DNA from: Marinospirillum celere | GTDB taxonomy: Bacteria; Pseudomonadota; Gammaproteobacteria; Pseudomonadales; Halomonadaceae | Assembly: GCF_900112235.1 (NCBI RefSeq) | Contig: NZ_FOLH01000003.1 | Span: forward strand, 372,001 to 436,000 | Direction: 5' to 3' | Length of the DNA stretch: 64,000 nucleotides | Shown: piece by piece, positions 36,815-45,423 of the stretch | Numbering within the stretch: the stretch's first letter is position 1 | Layout: every line of letters begins with the position of its first letter | Program-made: the position numbers and the translations under genes | The notes under the pieces: generated by a model | The model's database searches: none | What the model was told of the DNA's origin: nothing | The model's input: only the letters and a program-made list of their open reading frames with translations

Positions 36815-38476
36815 ATGGCTCAATATGTATACACCATGCATCGCGTGGGTAAAACCATCCCACCCAAGAAAGACATCCTCAAGGATATTTCTTTATCCTT
36901 TTTCCCAGGCGCCAAAATTGGTGTTTTGGGTTTGAATGGTGCTGGTAAATCCACCCTGCTCCGCATTATGGCCGGTGTTGACAAAGACTTTCACGGTGAA
37001 GCCCGCCCCATGCCAGGCATTAAGGTTGGCTATCTGCCTCAGGAGCCCCAGCTGGACCCCGGCAAGAATGTGCGTGAAATTGTTGAAGAGGCGGTTTCTG
37101 AAGTCAAAGACGCCCAAGCCCGACTCGATGAAGTCTATGCCGCCTATGCTGACCCTGATGCCGATTTCGATGCTCTGGCTGCCGAGCAGGCCAAGCTGGA
37201 AAATATTATCGAAGCGTCTGATGCCCACAACCTGGAACGCAAGCTGGAAGTTGCTGCTGATGCCCTGCGTTTGCCCGACTGGGAAGCCAAGGTCGACACC
37301 CTCTCTGGTGGTGAAAAGCGCCGTGTTGCTCTCTGCCGTCTGCTTTTATCCGGCCCAGATATGCTTCTCCTTGATGAGCCCACCAACCACCTGGATGCCG
37401 AGTCCGTAGCCTGGTTGGAGCGCTTCCTGCATGATTATAACGGCACTGTTGTTGCGATTACCCACGACCGTTACTTCCTGGACAATGTTGCCGGTTGGAT
37501 TCTGGAACTGGACCGCGGCATGGGCATTCCTTTTGAAGGTAACTATTCAGCCTGGCTGGAAGCCAAAGAACAGCGTCTGGAAAAAGAAGCCAAACAGGAA
37601 GCAGCGCACCGCAAAGCAGTTCAGCACGAATTGGAATGGGTACGCCAGGGCAGCAAAGGCCGCCAATCCAAATCCAAGGCGCGCCTTAAACAGTTTGAAG
37701 AACTGTCCAGCCAAGAGTTTCAAAAACGCAATGAAACCAATGAAATTTATATTCCGCCCGGACCTCGCCTGGGCGATAAAGTGATTGAATTTCATAACGT
37801 CAGCAAGGGCTTTGATGACCGTCTGCTGATCGACAATCTGGATTTTGCCATTCCTAAAGGCGCGATTGTTGGGATCGTCGGTGGCAACGGTGCCGGTAAA
37901 TCCACCCTCTTTAAAATGATTGAAGGCAAAGAGCAGCCGGACTCCGGTGAAGTGGTCATCGGCGATACCGTACAAATCGCCAGTGTTGATCAGTCACGCG
38001 AAGGCCTGGAAGACAAGAAAACTGTTTTTGAAGCCGTTTCTGATGGCGCAGATATCCTCAAGGTCGGCACTGTGGAAATGCCATCACGGGCTTATGTGGG
38101 TCGTTTCAACTTTAAAGGCAATGACCAACAGAAACGTGTTGGTGATCTTTCAGGTGGTGAACGGGGGCGCTTGCACCTTGCACTCACCTTGAAACAGGGT
38201 GGCAATGTCCTGCTGCTGGACGAACCCTCCAACGACCTGGATATCGAAACCCTGCGTGCTCTGGAAGAAGCCTTGCTGGCCTTCCCCGGTTGCGCCCTGG
38301 TGATTTCGCACGATCGCTGGTTCCTCGACAGGATAGCAACCCACATTCTTGCCTACGAAGGTGACTCCAAAGTGGTCTTTTTTGAAGGTAATTATCAAGA
38401 GTATGAAGAAGATCACAAAAAACGGGTTGGCGATGACACACCAAAAAGGATTAAATATAAACGTATAGATGCCTGA
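36815..38476 (+). CDS. ettA: Energy-dependent translational throttle protein EttA (ABC-F)
   Basis: 553 residues with two ATPase modules: Walker [10 protein letters not shown] (39-47) and [10 protein letters not shown], signatures [10 protein letters not shown] and [10 protein letters not shown], and Walker [12 protein letters not shown] and [11 protein letters not shown]. The interdomain PtIM region is charged ([20 protein letters not shown]). No membrane partner. EttA binds the ribosomal E site and gates the first elongation step according to ATP/ADP. The frame begins with ATG behind AGGAG. Confidence 0.95.
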   Translation: MAQYVYTMHRVGKTIPPKKDILKDISLSFFPGAKIGVLGLNGAGKSTLLRIMAGVDKDFHGEARPMPGIKVGYLPQEPQLDPGKNVREIVEEAVSEVKDAQARLDEVYAAYADPDADFDALAAEQAKLENIIEASDAHNLERKLEVAADALRLPDWEAKVDTLSGGEKRRVALCRLLLSGPDMLLLDEPTNHLDAESVAWLERFLHDYNGTVVAITHDRYFLDNVAGWILELDRGMGIPFEGNYSAWLEAKEQRLEKEAKQEAAHRKAVQHELEWVRQGSKGRQSKSKARLKQFEELSSQEFQKRNETNEIYIPPGPRLGDKVIEFHNVSKGFDDRLLIDNLDFAIPKGAIVGIVGGNGAGKSTLFKMIEGKEQPDSGEVVIGDTVQIASVDQSREGLEDKKTVFEAVSDGADILKVGTVEMPSRAYVGRFNFKGNDQQKRVGDLSGGERGRLHLALTLKQGGNVLLLDEPSNDLDIETLRALEEALLAFPGCALVISHDRWFLDRIATHILAYEGDSKVVFFEGNYQEYEEDHKKRVGDDTPKRIKYKRIDA

Positions 38477-38512
38477 CCTTTCATAATCGGGCAATCTGGC
38501 AACAAGCTGTTA

Positions 38513-38548
38513 CCCTGGAAAACTGGAAGACCTTACGGTTTTCCAGGG
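38513..38548 (+). terminator. Hairpin after ettA
   Basis: A perfect 11-bp stem CCCTGGAAAAC/GTTTTCCAGGG with a 14-nt loop, 36 nt after the stop. No T run follows, so it may stabilise the 3' end rather than terminate. Confidence 0.4.
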
Positions 38549-38595
38549 ATAATGCACAGCTGACCCATACATTAACCAGGGAAGCCTTGCCGCGA

Positions 38596-39120
38596 ATGCC
38601 AGTTTATCGCGTTTACCAACATAGCAAGAAGAAAAGCTACCAGGCCGTTCCTGTTGGCTTCAGCCTGGGTGCCTTCCTTGCCAGTTTTCTTTGGGCCGCT
38701 GCCAATAACCTTTGGGGCAAAGCCTTCCTGCTGTTTATGGGCTTTTTAATGCTGGGTGGAGCTGCCGTGGTCGGAGCTCTACTGAACTCACCTATGCTCA
38801 TGCTTGCTGCTATTGCTGGCATTGCCCTCTTGCCTCTTTGGGCGGGCACCCAAGGTCAGCAGTGGTACTGTGATAAATTGGAAAAAGAAGGCTATCAGCT
38901 AGTCAAGCGGATCAATACGCAATCCGCCACCAATGCCATTAATTCCGCCAAGCGTAGCGATAAGGTTGCGGAAGAAAATGTGAAGCACAGTAAACAACCC
39001 AAGCAGGAAGGCCCCCGCTTTGGCAAGGACTTCCGCGACATACGCGACAACTCTGCTGCAGGCAGTAATCAACCTCCCCCACAGGATTTTAGTGCTCGCC
39101 CCTGGAAAAAAGGTCGCTAA
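38596..39120 (+). CDS. DUF2628-like membrane protein
   Basis: 174 residues from the ATG at 38596; a TTG at 38587 sits closer to the AGGGA ribosome site and is an alternative start. The opening KSYQAVPVGFSLGAFLASFLWAAANNLWGKA resembles DUF2628 proteins. Two to three membrane helices (about 25-85) are followed by a basic, disordered tail of about 80 residues (SAKRSDKVAEENVKHSK). Function unknown. Confidence 0.6.
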   Translation: MPVYRVYQHSKKKSYQAVPVGFSLGAFLASFLWAAANNLWGKAFLLFMGFLMLGGAAVVGALLNSPMLMLAAIAGIALLPLWAGTQGQQWYCDKLEKEGYQLVKRINTQSATNAINSAKRSDKVAEENVKHSKQPKQEGPRFGKDFRDIRDNSAAGSNQPPPQDFSARPWKKGR

Positions 39121-39168
39121 GACCCCATTTATTCGATAAGACTCCAGTTTTAATTTACAGGATGCCCT

Positions 39169-40017
39169 ATGAGCAACTCTCCTTATATTATTGATATTAC
39201 AATTGAAAACTTTCAGCAGGTTATTCTTGAAGGCTCTATGCAGCAGCCTGTACTGATTGATTTCTGGGCTGAATGGTGTGCGCCCTGCAAACAATTGCTA
39301 CCGATTCTGACCAAGCTGGCCGAAGAATATCAAGGCCAATTTATTCTCGCCAAGGTCAATATTGAAGAGCAGCAAGAACTGGCTGCTCAATTTCAAGTAC
39401 GCAGCGTCCCCACTGTGATGCTGGTCAGCCAGGGCCAGTTGGTTGATCAATTTAATGGTGCCAAACCCGAGAGTGAAGTTCGTGCCTTTCTGGAACCTCA
39501 CCTCACCAACCCTGTGGACCAAATTAAAGAACAGATTGCCCAGCTGATAGGTGCTGAACAACTTGACCAGGCCCTGATGCTGCTGCAACAGGTGGTCAGC
39601 CAGCTGCCTGAAGATTATGAGCTGCAAATTCAAATGGCCCGGGTTCTTCTCCAAAAAGGCCAGGCAGCCGATGCCAAGGCTGTTCTGGAAAACCTGCCAG
39701 AAACAGAAAAAGGCCGCCCCGAAGTCAAGGGCCTGATGTCGGGTCTGAATTTCGCGGAGCGGGCACCTTCAGCAGAACAGCTGGCGGCGGTAGCAGACCG
39801 TGATGACAGCGAAGCCCGCTACCTCAAGGCACTGGATGCCCTGGTAAAAGCAGATTATGACCGGGCCATCGACCTGCTGATGGCGATTATGCGGGAAGAC
39901 CGCAGCTATGATGAAGGTGTTGCCCACAAGACCCTGCTGGAAGTGTTTACCCTGCTGGGCGAAAGCAACCCCTTGGTTGTGCAAAGCCGACGCAAGCTCT
40001 TTACCTTGATGTACTAA
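39169..40017 (+). CDS. cnoX: Thioredoxin-like co-chaperone CnoX (YbbN)
   Basis: 282 residues. An N-terminal thioredoxin domain (1-110) has an intact WCAPC motif (Cys37, Cys40), unlike E. coli CnoX, which lacks it. The C-terminal TPR-like region has tetratricopeptide-type repeats (QLIGAEQLDQALMLLQQVV, KADYDRAIDLLMAIM). CnoX is a chaperedoxin that protects proteins from overoxidation and hands them to GroEL. With both cysteines present, a redox-active form is expected. Confidence 0.9.
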   Translation: MSNSPYIIDITIENFQQVILEGSMQQPVLIDFWAEWCAPCKQLLPILTKLAEEYQGQFILAKVNIEEQQELAAQFQVRSVPTVMLVSQGQLVDQFNGAKPESEVRAFLEPHLTNPVDQIKEQIAQLIGAEQLDQALMLLQQVVSQLPEDYELQIQMARVLLQKGQAADAKAVLENLPETEKGRPEVKGLMSGLNFAERAPSAEQLAAVADRDDSEARYLKALDALVKADYDRAIDLLMAIMREDRSYDEGVAHKTLLEVFTLLGESNPLVVQSRRKLFTLMY

Positions 40018-40061
40018 AGCAGCAGATGACAAAAAAATGCCAAGTCTTTAAAATGCGGAAC

Positions 40062-40075
40062 TTGATTTAGATCAA
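40062..40075. promoter_or_regulatory. Perfect FNR/ANR box
   Basis: TTGAT-TTAG-ATCAA, an exact match to the FNR consensus, lies 24 nt upstream of the small ORF at 40100. Centre to start distance (31 nt) is too short for standard -41.5 activation with a leader, so it may act as a repressor site, activate a leaderless transcript, or belong to a promoter with an unusual start. Confidence 0.6.
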
Positions 40076-40099
40076 CTTTCTTACATTTTAGAGGTTCTG

Positions 40100-40225
40100 A
40101 TGGCGCAACATGATGAAAACTTCAAAGAGACCTGCAGCCCCTGGTGGATTCCTGTTGGATTAGTCGTTCTTCTGGCCATGCCCGCCCTGCCAATGGTGAT
40201 CGGCTGGTCCAAGGTGATCTTCTAA
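40100..40225 (+). CDS. 41-residue single-span membrane micropeptide
   Basis: Too short for usual gene callers. It begins with ATG preceded by TTAGAGG at six bases and ends with TAA before a strong terminator. The sequence has a polar N terminus (MAQHDENFKETCSPWW) and one membrane helix (about residues 16-35, with several Gly, Pro and Met), ending WSKVIF. No family recognised. It stands as its own transcription unit behind a perfect FNR box, which suggests a respiratory or oxygen-related role such as a small subunit or modulator of an oxidase; that is inference. Confidence 0.65.
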   Translation: MAQHDENFKETCSPWWIPVGLVVLLAMPALPMVIGWSKVIF

Positions 40226-40259
40226 GCTTCAGGGTTTCAAAGTGAAGTTTTTTATAAAG

Positions 40260-40284
40260 GGCCTGCACTGTGCAGGCCTTTTTT
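40260..40284. terminator. Bidirectional terminator after the micropeptide
   Basis: GGCCTGCA/TGCAGGCC stem with a 3-nt loop and T6 on the + strand. On the minus strand it follows the SulP stop, then TTTATAAAAAAC. Confidence 0.85.
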
Positions 40285-42043
40285 ATGCAACCCGGGTCAA
40301 CTCAGCGACCGCCTGATGCTGGGTCAGAAAAATCTTTCCGGTCTGCAGCTTTAGAAAATGGCTGCGCTTCAACCGGTCCAGAACCGGGCCTTTGATTTCG
40401 GAAAGGTGCAGGGCAATACCCTGCTCATCCAAGAGTTGGTTTAACTGCTCCAGCATTTCCACACCACTGGCATCGATATGATTAATGCCTGATCCCATCA
40501 GGATCACATGGCGAACCTCTTTACGATTACTTAACTCCACCAAAATACGCTGTTCAACCTCAATAGCATTGGCAAACATCAGGCTTTCATCAATCCGCAA
40601 TGAGAGAATTTCTGGCTCTACCTCAACTTTAAAACGCTGCACATTGCGGTAGTGCTCAGTCCCCGGCACTCGCCCCACAATCGCCATATGGGGGTGACTA
40701 TTTTTTGCCAGCCAGGCAGCCAGGGAAACCAGCACGCCCAAGAGTAGGCCTATTTCCAGACCCAGCAGCAGAACCCCAAGAGCCGTAGCCAGCCAAGCCC
40801 AGGCATCGCCACGACTGTAACGCCACAAATAAGGCAGCTGCTTCCAATCAATCAAAGACAAGACGGCAACAATAATGACTGAGGAAAGCATGGCCTGGGG
40901 CAAATAATAGAGCCAGCCGGTAAAGTAAAGCAGCACCAAAGCCATCCCCAACCCAGTCAGGAAACTTGCCAGTGGAGTCACGGCACCCGCATCATGATTA
41001 ACCACCGTACGAGACAAGCCACCAGTGACTGGAAAAGCGCCGCTAGCACCTGAAACCAGATTAGCCAGCCCCAAACCCAAAAGCTCACGATTCGGGTTAA
41101 CCTGCTGGCGTCTTTTCGCAGCAAAATTACGTGCAATCGCTACTGACTCAGCAAAGCCTATTAAACTGATCATCATCGCTGCCGGCAACAGACTGAGCAG
41201 CCAGTGGTTACTCAAACTGGGGAGAGCCAATTCCGGAAAACCCACTGGCAACTTGCCAACAATTTTTACGCCCTGCTCATCTAGCTGGCTGAAAGCAACC
41301 AACAGGGTGGTCAAAATCAATAAGATCAAAGGCGCCATGCGTGCCAATAAGGCTGCCAGACCCGCTGCCACTCCCAACTTAAGCAGCCACTTCACCAAAA
41401 AATGCCGCATCACCAGCAGGAAGAGCACACAACCCAAACCCAGTAGCAGAGTCAAGCCATGCAGTTGACCAAAAGACTCAACCAGACTCAGCAGCTGAAC
41501 AGGCAGGGTACCGCTTTCAATGGGAATGCCTGTCACCCCCTTAACCTGCCCCAACAGTATGACCAGAGCCGAGGCACTTACAAAGGCAGACATCACCGGA
41601 TGACTAAGAAAATTAGCCAGGAAACCCATGCGCAGCAAGCCCATCAACAACAAACACATACCGGACATCAAGGCCAGCAAGATAGCCAGCATCAGGTATT
41701 CACTGCTTCCTGGCTCGGCCAAGGGATTGAGTGCGCTATAGGTTAGCAGGGAGGTAATCGCAACAGGCCCCACAGCCAGGACCCCACTGCTTCCAACCAA
41801 AGCATAGGCAATGGCAGGCAGGATGCTGGCATAGAGACCCGCTTGCAGAGGCAAGCCAGCCAAGAGGGCATAGGCCAGGCTTTGTGGAATCAGCAGCAGG
41901 GTAACGATCAGGGCTGCGGAAAGATCCTGACGAAATAACCTGGCCGTGTAGTTGCGATTTTTGATCAGCCCCCAAAGCCCTTGCTGAAGGGCTGCACCCT
42001 GAAGCTCGGGAAAGGGGGAAGAACCTTTAGGGGTGTTTTTCAT
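40283..42043 (-). CDS. SulP family anion transporter (first copy)
   Basis: 586 residues from the ATG at 42043; a TTG nine bases upstream abuts the previous stop. About 10-12 membrane helices occupy residues 30-440 (SulP motif LIPQSLAYALLAGLPLQAGLYASILPAI, then FPVTGGLSRTVVNHDAGA). A cytoplasmic STAS domain (about 460-580) has the GSGINHIDASGVEML motif. SulP proteins carry sulfate, bicarbonate, C4-dicarboxylates and other anions. Its place behind the persulfide dioxygenase-like and sulfur-transferase genes suggests it exports sulfite or sulfate from sulfide oxidation, or imports sulfate; this is inference. Confidence 0.85.
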   Translation of the reverse strand: MKNTPKGSSPFPELQGAALQQGLWGLIKNRNYTARLFRQDLSAALIVTLLLIPQSLAYALLAGLPLQAGLYASILPAIAYALVGSSGVLAVGPVAITSLLTYSALNPLAEPGSSEYLMLAILLALMSGMCLLLMGLLRMGFLANFLSHPVMSAFVSASALVILLGQVKGVTGIPIESGTLPVQLLSLVESFGQLHGLTLLLGLGCVLFLLVMRHFLVKWLLKLGVAAGLAALLARMAPLILLILTTLLVAFSQLDEQGVKIVGKLPVGFPELALPSLSNHWLLSLLPAAMMISLIGFAESVAIARNFAAKRRQQVNPNRELLGLGLANLVSGASGAFPVTGGLSRTVVNHDAGAVTPLASFLTGLGMALVLLYFTGWLYYLPQAMLSSVIIVAVLSLIDWKQLPYLWRYSRGDAWAWLATALGVLLLGLEIGLLLGVLVSLAAWLAKNSHPHMAIVGRVPGTEHYRNVQRFKVEVEPEILSLRIDESLMFANAIEVEQRILVELSNRKEVRHVILMGSGINHIDASGVEMLEQLNQLLDEQGIALHLSEIKGPVLDRLKRSHFLKLQTGKIFLTQHQAVAELTRVA

Positions 42044-42052
42044 TACCGCCAA

Positions 42053-42478
42053 TCAGGATTCCAATCGCTTAAAGAAGTCAGGCAAATCAAAACCTGCCTT
42101 TTTCATATCCTCAACCAGCGCTTTACCAGGCTTTTTATCTTTTTGACTCAGCGCCCAAAGACAGCCACAGCGGACTCCTGTGCGGCAGAAAGCAACCACG
42201 GGTTTGGGCGCTTCCGCATAGAGCTTGCCAAATTCGGCGCCCTGCTGATCGGTAATCTGCCCTGAAATGACCGGCTGGTGAACCCATTTCATGCCCAGCT
42301 CTTCAGCGGTCTTTTTTAATTCAGCTGTTTCCGGCTGATCTTCACCCTCTTTGTCAGGACGATTGAAAATCAGGGATTTTACACCTTCAGCAGCCAGGGC
42401 TTTAATATCGTCAACACTGAGTTGGCCGCTGGTCCGCAAATCAGCTTCCAGTTGACGCATGGGAGGTAAGTCAGCCAT
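42053..42478 (-). CDS. DUF442 / TIGR01244 phosphatase-like sulfur transferase
   Basis: 141 residues. It has a tyrosine-phosphatase-like fold with CRTGVRC (Cys98, Arg103, Cys104), the family's P-loop. DUF442 proteins are usually encoded with, or fused to, beta-lactamase-fold persulfide dioxygenases in sulfide and hydrogen-sulfide detoxification operons and are thought to act as sulfur transferases. It is 12 nt after the metallo-beta-lactamase gene and nearly abuts the SulP gene. AGGAG precedes the ATG. Confidence 0.85.
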   Translation of the reverse strand: MADLPPMRQLEADLRTSGQLSVDDIKALAAEGVKSLIFNRPDKEGEDQPETAELKKTAEELGMKWVHQPVISGQITDQQGAEFGKLYAEAPKPVVAFCRTGVRCGCLWALSQKDKKPGKALVEDMKKAGFDLPDFFKRLES

Positions 42479-42490
42479 GGGGTTACTCCT

Positions 42491-43357
42491 TCAGAATTGA
42501 TTTAAGGGCAGTTTAAGGTAGCTTACACCATTGTCTTCTGCGGGTGGCAAGCGTCCTGCCCGCATATTGACTTGAACAGAAGGCAGAATCAGACGCGGCA
42601 TTCCCAGAGTCGCATCCCTGGCCATTCGCATTTCCACAAACTCCTCCTCAGTTTTGCCCTCGCCGACATGAATATTGCTGGCTTTTTGCTCAGCAACCGT
42701 TGTTTCGTATTGGAAGGCTTCCCGCCCGGGTGCCTTGTAATCGTGACACATGAATAGGCGTGTCTCTTCCGGCAAGGCGAAAATCTTTTGTATGGAATGA
42801 TAGAGTGTACGCGCATCGCCGCCGGGAAAGTCACAGCGTGCCGTTCCATAGTCCGGCATAAACAGGGTATCGCCAACAAAACCTGCATCACCTATCAAAT
42901 AGGTCAAACAAGCTGGGGTGTGGCCCGGCGTATGCAAAACCCGCCCCTCCAGATGGCCCATTTGAAAAGTATCGCCATCCTTAAACAGATGATCAAACTG
43001 ACTGCCATCACGGGCAAAGTCACTGCCTTCATTAAAGACCTTACCAAAAACTTCCTGAACGCTTTTGATTTCAGCACCGATACCCAGCTTGCCTCCAACT
43101 TCCTGCTGCAAATAGGGTGCAGCCGATAGGTGGTCAGCATGGACATGGGTTTCAAGAATCCATTCCACTTGCAACCCCTGATCTCGAACAGCAGCGATCA
43201 TCTGATCAGCGCTTTCTGTTGAGGTGGTGCCTGAGGCGGGATCAAAATTTAACACTGAATCGATCAATGCACAGCTATTACTGGCTGGATCTTTAACCAG
43301 GTAGCTGTAAGTAAAGGTGAATTCATCGAAGAATGCGGTTACCTGAGGTTTTTGCAT
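42491..43357 (-). CDS. Metallo-beta-lactamase-fold persulfide dioxygenase-like protein
   Basis: 288 residues. The metal ligands THVHADH (His71, His73, Asp75, His76), His145 (HTPGH), Asp163 (GDTLFMPDYG) and His205 (MCHDY) are visible, and RCDFPGGDARTLYHSIQ is typical of persulfide dioxygenases (ETHE1/BLH class). These non-heme iron enzymes oxidise glutathione persulfide to sulfite. TTAGGAGG precedes the ATG. The gene starts its own unit after a terminator. Hydroxyacylglutathione hydrolase activity is less likely given the neighbours. Confidence 0.88.
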   Translation of the reverse strand: MQKPQVTAFFDEFTFTYSYLVKDPASNSCALIDSVLNFDPASGTTSTESADQMIAAVRDQGLQVEWILETHVHADHLSAAPYLQQEVGGKLGIGAEIKSVQEVFGKVFNEGSDFARDGSQFDHLFKDGDTFQMGHLEGRVLHTPGHTPACLTYLIGDAGFVGDTLFMPDYGTARCDFPGGDARTLYHSIQKIFALPEETRLFMCHDYKAPGREAFQYETTVAEQKASNIHVGEGKTEEEFVEMRMARDATLGMPRLILPSVQVNMRAGRLPPAEDNGVSYLKLPLNQF

Positions 43358-43446
43358 GGCGCTACCTCCTAACAGAATTTCTTTAAGTCTAACCTAGAGA
43401 TCAGATGCTTTAAATAGCCACAGGAAATATACTTATAGCTTAATAC

Positions 43447-43470
43447 AAAAAAGCCCTGCCTAAGCAGGGC
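43447..43470 (-). terminator. Terminator of the sqr unit
   Basis: GCCCTGC/GCAGGGC stem with 4-nt loop, then TTTTTT on the minus strand, 20 nt after the stop of the 111-aa membrane protein. It divides the sulfide region into two transcription units. Confidence 0.85.
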
Positions 43471-43490
43471 AACAACTTCAATATAACAGC

Positions 43491-43826
43491 CTAGGCTTTG
43501 CGGTTACGCAGGTAGCAAACTGGGTGAAAGACCAACCAGGCATAAATACCCAAACCCACAGAAGCACCGATCAAATTCAACCAATCCACCCAGGTATTCA
43601 CATAAGCGATACTGGATTGAGTGTGCAAGGGCAAAAGAAAGAGTGCCAATACAAAAACCAGTGGCGGCAGGTATTTAGATCCCACTCCACCCTTTTGAGT
43701 AAAAGCATAGCCTTTCATACGCGCTATCACCTGGGGAACCAGGAAAAGCACAAGCATCAAGGCAAGCAGCCACAACCAAGGCAGGGCGGAATACCAAACA
43801 ACCGTCATAGTACCCATAAAAGTCAT
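43491..43826 (-). CDS. Three-helix membrane protein beside sulfide:quinone oxidoreductase
   Basis: 111 residues with three predicted helices (about 8-33, 52-68 and 80-103). A GGAGAAG ribosome site precedes the ATG, and the gene starts 11 nt after the sqr stop, so the two are co-translated. I do not recognise the family. One conserved-looking His-Pro-Val-Cys (HPVCYL, near 101-104) lies at the end of helix 3. It may help anchor SQR at the membrane or couple it to the quinone pool; that is inference from position. Confidence 0.65.
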   Translation of the reverse strand: MTFMGTMTVVWYSALPWLWLLALMLVLFLVPQVIARMKGYAFTQKGGVGSKYLPPLVFVLALFLLPLHTQSSIAYVNTWVDWLNLIGASVGLGIYAWLVFHPVCYLRNRKA

Positions 43827-43837
43827 TGTTCTTCTCC

Positions 43838-45229
43838 TTATACTCGGCCTTCAAGCATGGCGTAATAAGCGGGACGCAACATCCGTTCCTTCATGACCCA
43901 AACCGTCCAGGATTCTTGTTTGGGATCAATGAATGAGAACGAAGGCAAGAGTTCACCTCCCCAACCAAACTCAACCAGCATGGCCTTGCCAATCCCGGTA
44001 ATCAGCGGACAGGAAGTGTAACCATTGTGCCGAGCTGGAAGAGGGCGATCCTGCAGATAAGCCAAGATGTTTTGCTCAAGCACACTAGCCTGCATTTTGA
44101 CACTGGCGGCCGTTTTGTTGCTGGGCATGCCCATCACATCACCGATTCCCCAGACATTGGGGTAGTCAGGATTTTGCAGGGTTTCACGATCCACCTTCAT
44201 CCAGGTTGGGAAGGCTTCATCATCAGCAAACACCAAAGGACTGTTCAAAATTGAATCAGGTGCCGTCATCGGTGGGACAACATGGATGAAATCAAAATCC
44301 TTGGTTTCTTCCCATTCTTGTTGTTGATTGCCACCTCCAGTGGTGTAGTGCCCTGATGAAGCTTCACCTGTACGCTCACCCTTTACGAGATAAGTCGCCT
44401 TTTTGGTATCAGCATCAATTCCCTTCAAGGTCCAGAAATCATTGCGTTTAACGCCCTGATCTTCAAAACGCTGTTTGACGAAATCGTTATAGAAGGGAAC
44501 CCCAAAAAGACCACCTGAGGGCGTCATAAATTCAACATTGAAGTTATCACGACGACCTGAGCCCTCCAGCTTGGAAAGCGTGGTAAAGGTCATCTTAAGC
44601 GGTGCACCAGCACACTTGAGCGCAGTCGGTGGCAAGTTGAACAGCCCTGTTCCACCGCCAGAAGCAACCCACTGGTTGATTTCATTATTGGTTTTTTCAG
44701 CATGCTCAATACTGGCATAGACACTGCCCACTCCCTTACCCTGACCAATCAGATCAACATCCATGCCTTCAATACGCTCATAACGCAGCTGCAAACCACA
44801 AGCGACTATTAGATAGTCATAGGGGACCGCTTCACCTGTTTCCAACAGCACCCGATTGTTGTCGGGATCATACTCAGCAACTCTTCCCCGAATCCATTCA
44901 ACACTGTTAGGCAGCCAGTCTTGAGTATTACTGAGGGTCTTGTTTTTATTCCAAACACCTGAGGCAACCAGCGTCCAGCCAGGCTGATAGTGGTGACGTT
45001 CACGGGCATCAATAATAGTCACTCGAGCACCGTTTAAAGCGCGACTGAGTCGACTGGCCATGGAAGTACCGCCAGCACCGGCACCAACGATTACAAAATG
45101 GGCATTGGTGTTAATAGCCTGGGCACTCGTGCTACTGAGCGCCAAAGGGCCGACAACACCTGCACCTATCCCGAATTTCAGAAGATCGCGTCTACTGACA
45201 TTCTCAAAAGGGAGGGAGTTTTTAGACAT
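43838..45229 (-). CDS. sqr: Sulfide:quinone oxidoreductase, type II, Tat-exported
   Basis: 463 residues. An N-terminal twin-arginine signal SRRDLLKFG (12-20) precedes a hydrophobic core with SAQA cleavage, and the FAD motif GAGAGGTSMASRL begins near 49. Catalytic cysteines by comparison with type II SQR are Cys206 (ALKCAGAPLK) and Cys407 (GYTSCPLITG); Cys144 (VACGLQL) is also conserved. The C-terminal SWTVWVMKERMLRPAYYAML helix matches the membrane-binding end of the family. It oxidises sulfide to persulfide and passes electrons to quinone. AGGAG precedes the ATG. A Tat signal is unusual for type II enzymes and places it on the periplasmic face. Confidence 0.88.
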   Translation of the reverse strand: MSKNSLPFENVSRRDLLKFGIGAGVVGPLALSSTSAQAINTNAHFVIVGAGAGGTSMASRLSRALNGARVTIIDARERHHYQPGWTLVASGVWNKNKTLSNTQDWLPNSVEWIRGRVAEYDPDNNRVLLETGEAVPYDYLIVACGLQLRYERIEGMDVDLIGQGKGVGSVYASIEHAEKTNNEINQWVASGGGTGLFNLPPTALKCAGAPLKMTFTTLSKLEGSGRRDNFNVEFMTPSGGLFGVPFYNDFVKQRFEDQGVKRNDFWTLKGIDADTKKATYLVKGERTGEASSGHYTTGGGNQQQEWEETKDFDFIHVVPPMTAPDSILNSPLVFADDEAFPTWMKVDRETLQNPDYPNVWGIGDVMGMPSNKTAASVKMQASVLEQNILAYLQDRPLPARHNGYTSCPLITGIGKAMLVEFGWGGELLPSFSFIDPKQESWTVWVMKERMLRPAYYAMLEGRV

Positions 45230-45310
45230 GAACCTGCTCCTACATGAGTATTTTATTTATGAGCAGATTTTAATTTAGAGAAGGCGAAAGGAAATGTCTC
45301 TACGACCTTC

Positions 45311-45326
45311 GTTATAATCTTGTAAC
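45311..45326. promoter_or_regulatory. Imperfect palindrome upstream of sqr
   Basis: GTTAT-AATCTT-GTAAC, 82 nt before the sqr ATG and overlapping a TATAAC-like -10 on the minus strand. It could bind an ArsR-type (BigR/SqrR-like) sulfide sensor, but no such gene is nearby. Confidence 0.3.
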
Positions 45327-45363
45327 TTTTAAGAATACTAACCACCTGGAAGCGGCCACTCAT

Positions 45364-45400
45364 AAAAAAAGCTGCCATTCACTGGGGAATGGCAGCTTTT
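45364..45400 (-). terminator. Terminator of the chemoreceptor gene
   Basis: A 14-bp stem from AAAAGCTGCCATTC with its complement, 6-nt loop, and a T7 run on the minus strand, 24 nt after the stop. Confidence 0.9.
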
Positions 45401-45423
45401 AGGTGCTTCTGGTCAGTCGAGAA

